The notes under the pieces were generated by a model. The model did not search any database and had not been told where the DNA came from. It was given only the letters and a program-made list of their open reading frames with translations. This document shows, piece after piece, positions 17,543 through 25,487 of a stretch of DNA of 60,073 nucleotides. The stretch's first letter is position 1. Every line of letters starts with the position of its first letter. This stretch comes from Luminiphilus sp. (GTDB taxonomy: Bacteria; Pseudomonadota; Gammaproteobacteria; Pseudomonadales; Halieaceae), in NCBI GenBank assembly GCA_028117185.1, contig JAOHHD010000007.1, forward strand, positions 1 through 60,073, written 5' to 3'. The translations under genes were made by a program, and so were the position numbers.

Positions 17543-18805
17543 CTAACCGACCTCCATGAGGTCTAGCGTGGACTGATACAGGGGTTCCGCTCCGGTTTCG
17601 CCCACGATAAAGACGTTTTCCATATGTGATGGACCGAGTCCGCTGCCAAAGTACAGGCAGTCGATACTGATCACCATCCCGGGTTGAACAACGAAACCCT
17701 CTTTTGCACCATGTAAGCCGGTGCCCGGATACTTTACCGGGCTCTCGAGCGGGACCAGACCGACCGAGTGCGCCACGACTAAGAGTTTCTCCGGAGGATC
17801 GAGACGTTGCGCCGCTACAATGTCGCTGAATTGGCAGATCTCAGCGGTGTTAGCGCCGGGCTTGAGTCGGGCACTGATGGCGTCGAATGTGTCGTGCACA
17901 GCGGCGTACTGATCTCGATAAGCTTGAGATGCGGGCCCAATATGGGCGGTGCGATTAATGTCGATCCAGAAGTTTTTATAGCGCCCCTGGGTTTCGAGAA
18001 TCGCGATTTCGCCCCCTTGAAATGGACGGCTGACCGGTGTGCGAAAGAGGTCGGGTCTGAAGACCAGGTCATAAGCACCGCCAAATAGCATGGGGCTGCC
18101 CGGCAAGGGATCTACATCGTGATTAATCATAAAGTGCGCCACGGATTTTTCGACTTCGGCCCATGTCGTCCCGATGCTCAGCTGCGAGATGGTGTAGGCC
18201 ATGATCTCATCGGCAATGACACCGCTTTCACGAAGCATATCCAGTTCCTCTGGTGTTTTAATCACACGGCTGGATAGCATCACCTCAAGTGCGTCACCGG
18301 TGCGCTGTCCGGAGAGCGCCTCAACGCGCGCCGCCACTCGCAAGTCATCGAATAAGACGCGATCGTCCTTTTTGAGGTGTCGAGACAAGGTGGCGGCGAT
18401 GGACTTGATAATGTCGGGTTCGCAATGGCCTTCGACTCGCTCCAACACTTGTCCAAGCTCCGACAGCAGGTCATCAGGCAGCGCCAGATGTGCGTCTTCA
18501 GCGCGCGCCGTTTCGCAAAAGTTCAGCATATCGAAGGTGGCAATGCCCTCGTAATACACCGGATGACCGGCGCGAGCAGAGACGATCAGGGAAATAATGC
18601 TGGCTTCTGGCAGTATCAGTAATACAGGCAACGCGGCGTCTGCAGGAACCAATACGGCGGCAATTGGCTCTATTAAGTGCCAGCCGTCCATGACGGAGCT
18701 AAACCCTGAGGCGTAAAAAATATTGTCTTGGGTGCTCAGCAACGCCCCGGAAGCGCCCGCAGCGTTGAGAGCATCGCGGATTTGCCTGATTTTCTGCGCA
18801 TACAT
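17543..18805 (-). CDS. M24 (pita-bread) family protein, Xaa-Pro dipeptidase-like
   Basis: 420 residues with an N-terminal creatinase-like domain (about 1-170) and a C-terminal pita-bread domain. Expected metal-site positions read Glu (ILETQG), Asp (WIDINRT), His (AHSVGLVPLE), Asp (ISIDCLYF) and Glu (SHMENVF) instead of the canonical Asp-Asp-His-Glu-Glu, so metal binding may be altered, as in creatinase-type members that use no metal. The peptidase call therefore rests on fold family; a hydrolase of another amide substrate is possible. The gene ends close to the GST gene and is convergent with it. Upstream on its strand lies a relic of an RND transporter. Confidence 0.8.
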   Translation of the reverse strand: MYAQKIRQIRDALNAAGASGALLSTQDNIFYASGFSSVMDGWHLIEPIAAVLVPADAALPVLLILPEASIISLIVSARAGHPVYYEGIATFDMLNFCETARAEDAHLALPDDLLSELGQVLERVEGHCEPDIIKSIAATLSRHLKKDDRVLFDDLRVAARVEALSGQRTGDALEVMLSSRVIKTPEELDMLRESGVIADEIMAYTISQLSIGTTWAEVEKSVAHFMINHDVDPLPGSPMLFGGAYDLVFRPDLFRTPVSRPFQGGEIAILETQGRYKNFWIDINRTAHIGPASQAYRDQYAAVHDTFDAISARLKPGANTAEICQFSDIVAAQRLDPPEKLLVVAHSVGLVPLESPVKYPGTGLHGAKEGFVVQPGMVISIDCLYFGSGLGPSHMENVFIVGETGAEPLYQSTLDLMEVG

Positions 18806-18832
18806 CTGGTGTTTTTAACCCCCTTCGTTGTT

Positions 18833-18982
18833 TTAACCGATCTGCCGAAACTGTCGCTTGACGTCGACCGGTTTATCCGTATTCTGGGATACTTGTTTGC
18901 GGCTAGCAAGGGCCTCACTAAGGGTGTAGAGTGCTGGTGCAATGAATAGCAAAAAGAGCGTTAGCGCGCCGAACCATCTCGA
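18833..18982 (-). pseudogene. Relic of an RND efflux transporter C terminus
   Basis: Minus-strand frame from 18982 to the TAA at 18833-18835 encodes about 49 residues beginning WFGALTLFLLFIAPALYTL and ending in a charged tail (KPVDVKRQFRQIG). The pattern of a hydrophobic helix followed by P-A-L-Y-T-L matches the last transmembrane helix and tail of AcrB-type RND pumps. An in-frame TAA lies directly upstream (18983-18985), so nothing else of the transporter remains. It abuts the TonB receptor promoter on the other side and sits on the same strand as the M24 gene, which may once have followed it. Confidence 0.55.
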
Positions 18983-19021
18983 TTAAAAAAACCTTTAATA
19001 AAAGTCACAGGAACACAAGCC

Positions 19022-21538
19022 ATGAGAATAAACACACGAATGTTAGAGCGTTTCCCCGCTCGCACTGCAGCACTCTCGCTCGCTGTCGCCATGGCGACAC
19101 AAGCAGTACCAACTTTCGCCCAAGACGAAGAAGCAAGTGCAACAGCGCTTGAAGAGGTAATCGTCACAGGAACCAAGCGCGATATCTCACAGCAAGACTT
19201 GCCTATCGCGGTGAGCACAATCACTGCTGCACAACTTGAAAAAACTTTTCAGAACGACGTCACTGAGCTCGCGCAGCTGTCACCTAATGTCACGCTGACA
19301 CCGCAGAATGGTTTTAACGCCATCGCTGGCGGCATGCGCGGCACGGGCTTTATTTCAATTCTGGTGACCAAGGATCCTTCTGTGGGTCTGACGGTAGACG
19401 AGTATGCGTTTAACCACGTGCAGTCGCAGTTCGTTGAGGTGTTCGACATCGAGCAGGTGGAGATCTTCCGCGGCCCGCAGGGCACTTTGTTTGGCAAGAA
19501 TACCACTGGTGGTGCGATTGCCTTTACCACGATCAAACCCGAAGTGGGCGGCGAGCTCGCGGGTAAGTTTGAAGTCAATTATGGCCAGTACACGAGCAAC
19601 GACAGCGATATTGAGAAGTTTAAGTTCGCTATTAACGTGCCACTTGGCGACACGTTGGCCGCGCGCTTATCGGTGATCCGAGATTACACGGACGGATACT
19701 GGACAAACTCTAAGCCAATGGGCGGCGAGTTAGGGTGCTTTGCGTGTAGCCCGGGCGTTCCAGGCGGTCCGACAGTGGACGACATCCGCTCGACCTACCC
19801 CACAACCGGTGACGGCAGCAACATTGGTGGTAAGGATGTGCTGGCGGGCAAGCTGAAGTTCCGATGGGAGCCGAACGAGTGGATGGCTGCGGATCTGATT
19901 TTTGAATACGTCGATGACGACTCTGAGACACCGGCAACGGCTAACGATACGCCGGAGGGTGAAGGGTATATTTGGCCATTGATTGGTTTCCCGGGTTACC
20001 AGACGCAGGGCATTAGCGACCCGTTTATTACGGGACAAAGCTATACGCAGAACTCGTTAATCGATATGAATGGTGGTCACCAGATTGACGCCGATGGCAT
20101 TTATCTGAATATGGAATTTGATCTAGGTGACTACGTGGTGAAGGCTATTACCGGTATGCGCGATCAAGACGAGATCTTGGCCAGCACCTACACCGGTGAA
20201 GCGTATACGTCGCTGTATGACGCGAGTAGAAATACAACCAGAGATACAACCCAGCTCGAGCTCAGGGTGGCCAGTCAGTATGAGGGCCCGTTCAACTTTG
20301 TTGCGGGTGCCGCTGCTTATACGGATGACCTCGAGTTTAATGTCTTTGCGAGTCTCGGGTTCTTCCTGCCATTGGCAGGTGCTGAGTTTTACCGCGATAC
20401 TTTTGAAATCCAGTACACGACGCAAGAGCGCGACACCTGGGCCGCTTACGCCGATGGCTCGTTTGAAGTGACGGATCGTCTAACCCTGACCGGCGGCGTT
20501 CGTTACACCCACGACGATAAGAATTTCGTCCGCCAAAACTTAGGTACCGCTGCCAATCCAGTCAGTAATTTTATTACGTTAGATCAAGCTCAGGGGCCAT
20601 TTACCAACCCACTCCCCGCGTCAGCGTTTGGTAACGTTCAAAACAACTCAGAGACCTGGACTAAGACGACTTTCCGTGTCGTGGCGGACTATAAGTTCAC
20701 TGACAATGTGATGGCATACGCCAGCTTCGCAACGGGCTTCGTGGCGGGCGGCTTCTCCGAGACCTGTGGTTCACCGAGTTCCTGTGCCGCTTACGATGCA
20801 GAGGAGAATGAAAATATAGAATTTGGCCTCAAGGCTGATCTGTTTGACGGCACGATGCGTTTGAATGCCGCTTATTTCAACACGACCTATGAGAGTCTCC
20901 AGCGTGACACCGTTGTGACAATCAAGGACGCGGCCGGTAATGACTTCCAGGAAACTCAGGCGGTCAACGTGGGGGAATCCACTGCACAAGGTATCGAGAT
21001 CGAGATGCAATGGGCGGTCACGGATAACATGCGCATCGACGGTAACCTAGGTTGGCTTGATCATGAGTACGATGACTATCGTCCGGGTATCAACCCCGGT
21101 GACCTCGGTATTTCTGGTGCGGGCGGCCAACTCAATCCTGATTTGAGTGGCCTCGAGGTGCCATTTTCACCTGAGCTTAACTATGGTCTGGGTGTGAGCT
21201 ACTTTCAGGATCTGTCCAGCGGCGCCATGCTCACTTACAACCTGAATATGCACTATCAGGACGATGCCCAGACCAGTTCTTTCCCAGCCAATTTCCAAGG
21301 GGGCACTGCTGCAAATCCTGTGATCAAGCAAAAGGGTAATACGCAGCTCGAGGAGCGAACTCTGGTAAACGGTTATATCACCTATACCGGCACTCAAGGC
21401 TTTGAGATGTCGGTTTACGGAAAGAACCTGACCGACGAACGCTATCGTGTATCGGCCAACCCGGTCGCAACGCTATGGAACTTCTCTCGTTTCGGACCAC
21501 CGCGTGAGTATGGCGTGCAGATTGGATACAGCTTCTGA
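19022..21538 (+). CDS. TonB-dependent receptor
   Basis: Outer-membrane, energy-coupled transporter of 838 residues. A signal peptide (LSLAVAMATQAVPTFAQ) is followed by the TonB box region EEVIVTGTKRD, a plug domain (LPIAVSTITAAQL and onward; VEIFRGPQGTLFGKNTTGG near 155), and a C-terminal barrel ending EYGVQIGYSF with a terminal aromatic. This is the sequence type of TonB receptors in marine gammaproteobacteria that import a wide range of compounds. The substrate is unknown; it is followed at once by a strong terminator and then the E1/E2 operon, so it may be functionally linked but is a separate unit. Confidence 0.93.
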   Translation: MRINTRMLERFPARTAALSLAVAMATQAVPTFAQDEEASATALEEVIVTGTKRDISQQDLPIAVSTITAAQLEKTFQNDVTELAQLSPNVTLTPQNGFNAIAGGMRGTGFISILVTKDPSVGLTVDEYAFNHVQSQFVEVFDIEQVEIFRGPQGTLFGKNTTGGAIAFTTIKPEVGGELAGKFEVNYGQYTSNDSDIEKFKFAINVPLGDTLAARLSVIRDYTDGYWTNSKPMGGELGCFACSPGVPGGPTVDDIRSTYPTTGDGSNIGGKDVLAGKLKFRWEPNEWMAADLIFEYVDDDSETPATANDTPEGEGYIWPLIGFPGYQTQGISDPFITGQSYTQNSLIDMNGGHQIDADGIYLNMEFDLGDYVVKAITGMRDQDEILASTYTGEAYTSLYDASRNTTRDTTQLELRVASQYEGPFNFVAGAAAYTDDLEFNVFASLGFFLPLAGAEFYRDTFEIQYTTQERDTWAAYADGSFEVTDRLTLTGGVRYTHDDKNFVRQNLGTAANPVSNFITLDQAQGPFTNPLPASAFGNVQNNSETWTKTTFRVVADYKFTDNVMAYASFATGFVAGGFSETCGSPSSCAAYDAEENENIEFGLKADLFDGTMRLNAAYFNTTYESLQRDTVVTIKDAAGNDFQETQAVNVGESTAQGIEIEMQWAVTDNMRIDGNLGWLDHEYDDYRPGINPGDLGISGAGGQLNPDLSGLEVPFSPELNYGLGVSYFQDLSSGAMLTYNLNMHYQDDAQTSSFPANFQGGTAANPVIKQKGNTQLEERTLVNGYITYTGTQGFEMSVYGKNLTDERYRVSANPVATLWNFSRFGPPREYGVQIGYSF

Positions 21539-21559
21539 TCAATTCATGGCAGTATCAAT

Positions 21560-21590
21560 AGGGCCCCTTTGGGGCCCTTTCTTTGCCTAG
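21560..21590 (+). terminator. Rho-independent-type terminator of the TonB receptor gene
   Basis: AGGGCCCC at 21560-21567, spacer TTT, and GGGGCCCT at 21571-21578 make a perfect 8-bp stem with a 3-base loop, followed by the T-rich TTCTTTG. It stands 22 bases after the receptor stop and ends before the E1-alpha ribosome site, so it separates the two units. Confidence 0.82.
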
Positions 21591-21611
21591 TGTTTAAACC
21601 TCGGAGGTATC

Positions 21612-22586
21612 ATGGACATATCACCTGAGAAACTGGCCGACGCCTACCGGCTGATGAAAACCATCCGGGAATTCGAGGAGCGCATGCGCTCCGAATACCA
21701 ACAGGGCAAGTTGCCTGGTTTCATCCATATCTATCGTAATCAGGAGGCGATCGCCGTCGCGGCCTGTCTTGATATGACCAATGAGGATTACATTGCTAGT
21801 ACGCATAGGGGCCACGGTCACTGCATCGCCAAGGGCTGTGAAATTGAGGCCATGCTACTGGAGCTCGCCTGTAAAGAAGATGGCTTGTGCAATGGTAAGG
21901 GTGGGTCGATGCACATTGCCGACATGTCCAAAGGCATGTTGGGTGCTAATGCCATTGTGGGCGGTGGTCCACCGATTGCCGCGGGGGCGGCTCTGACGGC
22001 CAAGACATTGGGTAATGGTGCAGTATCGATGGCCTTCATTGGCGACGGCGCATCTGATCAAGGCACCGTTGCAGAGTCATTGAACTTGGCGGTGGTGCTG
22101 CAGCTTCCGATGATCTTTATGTACGAGAACAACCGCTACGCCGAGTTCACGCGTAACCCCAAACCGGATGGCCGTATTGCAGAGCGCGCTGGCGCTTATG
22201 GCATGCCTGCGGAGGTCGTGGACGGCAGTGATTTTTATGCGATGTACGATGCCTGTCACCGCGCCATTACTCGCGGTCGTGAAGGCGGTGGCCCCACCGC
22301 GATTGAAGCCGTCTGTAATCGCTTCTATGGGCATTTTGAGGGCGATCCGCAAGCCTATCGTGATCAAGATGAGCTCAAGCAGGAGCGGGCTGACAACGAT
22401 CCATTGGTGCGCTTCCTAGCTGACGAGCGCACGGCTTCTCTGACAGCCGAGATGACGTCGGCCATCGATGCCGGGATTTTGGCTGAGATAGATCGTGGTT
22501 TCGAGGTCGCACTAGCGGCAGCCGACCCTACGCCCGATAAACTCTTTACCGACGTGTACATCGAGTATTCAGGGAGGCTCAGCTAA
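21612..22586 (+). CDS. Acetoin/2-oxoacid dehydrogenase E1 subunit alpha
   Basis: Thiamine-diphosphate subunit of 324 residues with a GGAGG site. The active-site phosphorylation-loop-type segment GKGGSMHIADMSKGM (108-122 approx.) and the TPP motif GDGASDQG...NN (about 143-172) are visible. The GSMHIADMSKGMLGANAIVGGGPPIA pattern, given here in part, resembles AcoA (acetoin:DCPIP oxidoreductase alpha) more than housekeeping pyruvate dehydrogenase E1. Works with the beta subunit to decarboxylate or cleave the substrate and pass an acyl group to a lipoyl E2. Its TAA overlaps the start of the beta gene by 1 base. Confidence 0.88.
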   Translation: MDISPEKLADAYRLMKTIREFEERMRSEYQQGKLPGFIHIYRNQEAIAVAACLDMTNEDYIASTHRGHGHCIAKGCEIEAMLLELACKEDGLCNGKGGSMHIADMSKGMLGANAIVGGGPPIAAGAALTAKTLGNGAVSMAFIGDGASDQGTVAESLNLAVVLQLPMIFMYENNRYAEFTRNPKPDGRIAERAGAYGMPAEVVDGSDFYAMYDACHRAITRGREGGGPTAIEAVCNRFYGHFEGDPQAYRDQDELKQERADNDPLVRFLADERTASLTAEMTSAIDAGILAEIDRGFEVALAAADPTPDKLFTDVYIEYSGRLS

Positions 22587-23563
22587 TGAAGATGTCTATA
22601 CGTGAGGCCATCAATCAAACCCTACATGAGGAAATGGCTCGAGATGATCGGGTCATTGTCATGGGTGAGGACGTTGCCAGTGATCAGGGCGGTGTTTATG
22701 GAATCACTGAGGGGTTGACGCAAAAATATGGGGTAAGACGTGTTATCGACACCCCGATTACCGAGTCAGCTATTGTGGGTGCCGCGGGCGGCGCGGCGCT
22801 GACCGGTTTGCGTCCGGTAGCAGAGCTTATGTTTGTCGATTTTCTGGGCGTCTGTCTCGACCAGATACTGAACCAAATTGCGAAGTTTCGTTACATGTTT
22901 GGGGGCCAGGCGAGAACGCCAGTTGTTATCAGAACGATGATCGGTGCCGGCACAGGAACCGGGCCACAGCATTCGCAAATTCTTTACCCTCTGCTCGCTG
23001 CGATTCCGGGTATCAAAGTGGTGACGCCGGCAAATGCGGCTGATGCAAAAGGGTTGCTGACCACGGCAATTCGCGACGATGATCCCGTTATTTTCTGTGA
23101 ACATAAAGGGCTCTACATGGACGAATGTGAAGTGCCTGAAGGGGAATACCTGATTCCCTTTGGGCAGGCACGCACTGCGGTGGCTGGATCTGACATCACG
23201 ATTGTTGCGATGTCGCGCATGGTCGTGATTGCAGAGCAAGCGGCGGCTCAGCTAAAAGAGAGAGGCATTAGTGCAGAAGTCATCGACTTGCGGACGCTGT
23301 CTCCGCTTGATGAAGGCGCGGTACTAGAGAGCCTCGCAAAAACTGGGCGCCTAGTGGTGGTCGATGAATCGAACCCTTACTGTAGTATGGCTTCAGAGAT
23401 AGCAGGGCTTGCCGTTGAGCGCGGATTCGATACGCTGGATGCGCCGGTCAAACGGGTCACGGCACCGCATACACCGGTGCCGGCCACACCTTGTCTGGAA
23501 ATAGAATACGTGCCCAATGCTGCTAAAGTTATTGCAGCGGTGGAGGAGACATTGGCCTACTGA
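22586..23563 (+). CDS. Acetoin/2-oxoacid dehydrogenase E1 subunit beta
   Basis: Partner of the alpha subunit, 325 residues. Typical E1-beta features: REAINQTLHEEMARDDRVIVMGEDV at the start (given in part), the DTPITES segment near 56, and a C-terminal transketolase domain with VVDESN and the TAPHTPVP region close to the end. Together they form an alpha2-beta2 tetramer. The ATG overlaps the alpha stop codon by one base (TAATG), so expression is coupled. The beta stop is 43 bases before the quinoprotein start, close enough for one transcript. AcoB-like by length and neighbour; pyruvate or branched-chain type not excluded. Confidence 0.88.
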   Translation: MKMSIREAINQTLHEEMARDDRVIVMGEDVASDQGGVYGITEGLTQKYGVRRVIDTPITESAIVGAAGGAALTGLRPVAELMFVDFLGVCLDQILNQIAKFRYMFGGQARTPVVIRTMIGAGTGTGPQHSQILYPLLAAIPGIKVVTPANAADAKGLLTTAIRDDDPVIFCEHKGLYMDECEVPEGEYLIPFGQARTAVAGSDITIVAMSRMVVIAEQAAAQLKERGISAEVIDLRTLSPLDEGAVLESLAKTGRLVVVDESNPYCSMASEIAGLAVERGFDTLDAPVKRVTAPHTPVPATPCLEIEYVPNAAKVIAAVEETLAY

Positions 23564-23606
23564 CATAGGGCATTATTGATCTATTGATTCATGTAACTGG
23601 GGGAGC

Positions 23607-25487
23607 ATGATGCAATTCAAACGAATGAGTCGTTGGACTTGGCTGTCTGTGTTGGCCGGCCTATTAGCGCAACAGAGTCTTGCTGCGACTGAGGCGCCGA
23701 TCGACCCGATGGCGCTCTATCAAAAGCACTGTGCGGCCTGCCACGAAGGCAAGGTGCCGCGGGCGCCACACATGATCACCTTTTCTACTCTTGGCGCTGA
23801 GGCGGTTTTGACCGCTATGAACGAGGGCGTGATGCGATCTCAGGCATCGGCATTGTCGGCTAGCGAGCGCGAAGTGCTGGCCGGTTTTCTTGCTGGAGAA
23901 GCGATGGCTCCGGCGAAGCCTTTAATGGCCTGCACTCAACCCATGGCGCCGCTGGCGCGGGATGACAAATCAGCCATGAAAGGTTGGGGCGGCGATGCCC
24001 GAAATCAGCGTCACGCCTCTGCCAATTCCGCTGGGCTTACTCGCGATAATGTGGGCCAGCTTGCCCTGAAATGGGTCTTTGCGTATCCCGGGGCGCTCCG
24101 CGCTCGCTCGCAGCCTCTGGTTCACGATGGCGTGGTCTTTGTCGGCTCCCAGTCGGGCGACATTTATGCCCTTAACCTCGAGACGGGTTGTGCCCACTGG
24201 ACGTACTCTGCTGGTGCCGAGGTCAGAAGCAGCTTGTCTTTGGGCCATATACCCGGACGCCCGAATCCTGTGCTGTATATGGGTGATTTCAGTGCGACCG
24301 TTCATGCGGTAGACGCGCTGGATGGCTCGCTGATCTGGCGTACGCCTGTTGGCGATCACCCGGATGCCACCATTACAGGCTCCCCCAAATTGCACGAAGA
24401 TAATCTCTACGTGCCGATTTCGTCCTCAGAATGGGCTACCGCCGCTGATCCGGGATACGCCTGCTGCACGTTTCAAGGGGGCGTGGTGGCCGTCGATGCG
24501 GCTTCGGGTGAACTTCAGTGGCGCAATCATGTTATCGACGAACCTGCCGCAGAAACGAATGAGAAGAATCCTTTTGGCGTGCCTCGAAAAGGCCCTGCCG
24601 GCGCGCCGGTCTGGAATAGCCCAACGATTGATGCCGACCGCGGCGTCCTCTACGTCGGCACTGGCGAGGGTTACACCTCGCCTGCGGCCGATACAAGCGA
24701 CGCAGTCTTGGCATTTTCTTTGGAGACCGGTGAGCGGCAGTGGGCGAAGCAGCTTTTGGGCGGGGATGCCTGGAATATGGCTTGCTTCATAGGAGAGGCG
24801 GCCAACTGCCCTGAGGAAGATGGCCCTGATCTCGATATCGGCGCGTCCACCATTTTGTGGTCGGACGGCGATCGCGATTACTTACTGGTGGGACAGAAGA
24901 GCGGTGACGTTTACGCGCTGGATCCTGATGAGAACGGTGCCGTGTTATGGCATAACAAGGTGGGTCGAGGTGGCTTTCTTGGCGGCGTCCATTGGGGTAT
25001 GTCCGCTGATACAGAGTCACTCTTTGTGCCCATCGCAGACACCACCATCACAGGGCGGTTCACGGGGGAGGTCTCTCCGGGAATCCATGCCCTCGATCCG
25101 ACGTCAGGCGATCGAAAGTGGTATACGCCCAGCACGGTTGACTGCGAGGGCAAGTCACCTGTCCCAATCTGTGATCAAGGTATGTCTGCAGCGATTACCA
25201 GCACAGACGGTTTGGTTTTTGCAGGGAGCCTTGACGGTAACCTCAACATTTACGATAGCGCCTCGGGAGAGATCATCTGGTCATTCGATACCTTTGGTGA
25301 CTTTGAGTCGGTGTCAGGCGATATGGCGCTTGGCGGTTCCATTGAGTCTGATGGACCGGTGCTTTACGAAGGACACGTGCTCGTGAATTCGGGTTACCAG
25401 TTTGGTGCGCGCATGCCGGGTAATGCCTTAATGGTCTTTTTCGCACCGCCCGCCCCTGCGTTAGCTAAAGGGTCACACAATGAGTGA
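23607..25487 (+). CDS. Cytochrome c/PQQ quinoprotein alcohol dehydrogenase (PVA dehydrogenase-like)
   Basis: Predicted periplasmic quinohaemoprotein of 626 residues. After a signal peptide (LSVLAGLLAQQSLAATEA) there is a haem motif CAACH at 42-46, then a beta-propeller with repeated blade motifs such as GVVFVGSQSGDIYALNLETG, GVVAVDAASGELQW and GLVFAGSLDGNLNIYD (each shown in part). The adjacent cysteine pair YACCTF near 283 fits the vicinal disulfide of PQQ alcohol dehydrogenases. The order cytochrome c then propeller resembles polyvinyl-alcohol dehydrogenase-type enzymes, which oxidise secondary alcohols to ketones. PQQ binding is inferred. The E2 start lies within its last 8 bases. Confidence 0.82.
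   Translation: MMQFKRMSRWTWLSVLAGLLAQQSLAATEAPIDPMALYQKHCAACHEGKVPRAPHMITFSTLGAEAVLTAMNEGVMRSQASALSASEREVLAGFLAGEAMAPAKPLMACTQPMAPLARDDKSAMKGWGGDARNQRHASANSAGLTRDNVGQLALKWVFAYPGALRARSQPLVHDGVVFVGSQSGDIYALNLETGCAHWTYSAGAEVRSSLSLGHIPGRPNPVLYMGDFSATVHAVDALDGSLIWRTPVGDHPDATITGSPKLHEDNLYVPISSSEWATAADPGYACCTFQGGVVAVDAASGELQWRNHVIDEPAAETNEKNPFGVPRKGPAGAPVWNSPTIDADRGVLYVGTGEGYTSPAADTSDAVLAFSLETGERQWAKQLLGGDAWNMACFIGEAANCPEEDGPDLDIGASTILWSDGDRDYLLVGQKSGDVYALDPDENGAVLWHNKVGRGGFLGGVHWGMSADTESLFVPIADTTITGRFTGEVSPGIHALDPTSGDRKWYTPSTVDCEGKSPVPICDQGMSAAITSTDGLVFAGSLDGNLNIYDSASGEIIWSFDTFGDFESVSGDMALGGSIESDGPVLYEGHVLVNSGYQFGARMPGNALMVFFAPPAPALAKGSHNE

Noticed and set aside
22766..23239. 157-residue minus-strand reading opposite E1-beta
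   Set aside because: Basic, Cys/His-rich shadow with no domain pattern.
24820..25386. 188-residue frame inside the quinoprotein gene
   Set aside because: Another frame of a gene with clear propeller motifs; Ser/Arg-rich composition typical of a shadow.
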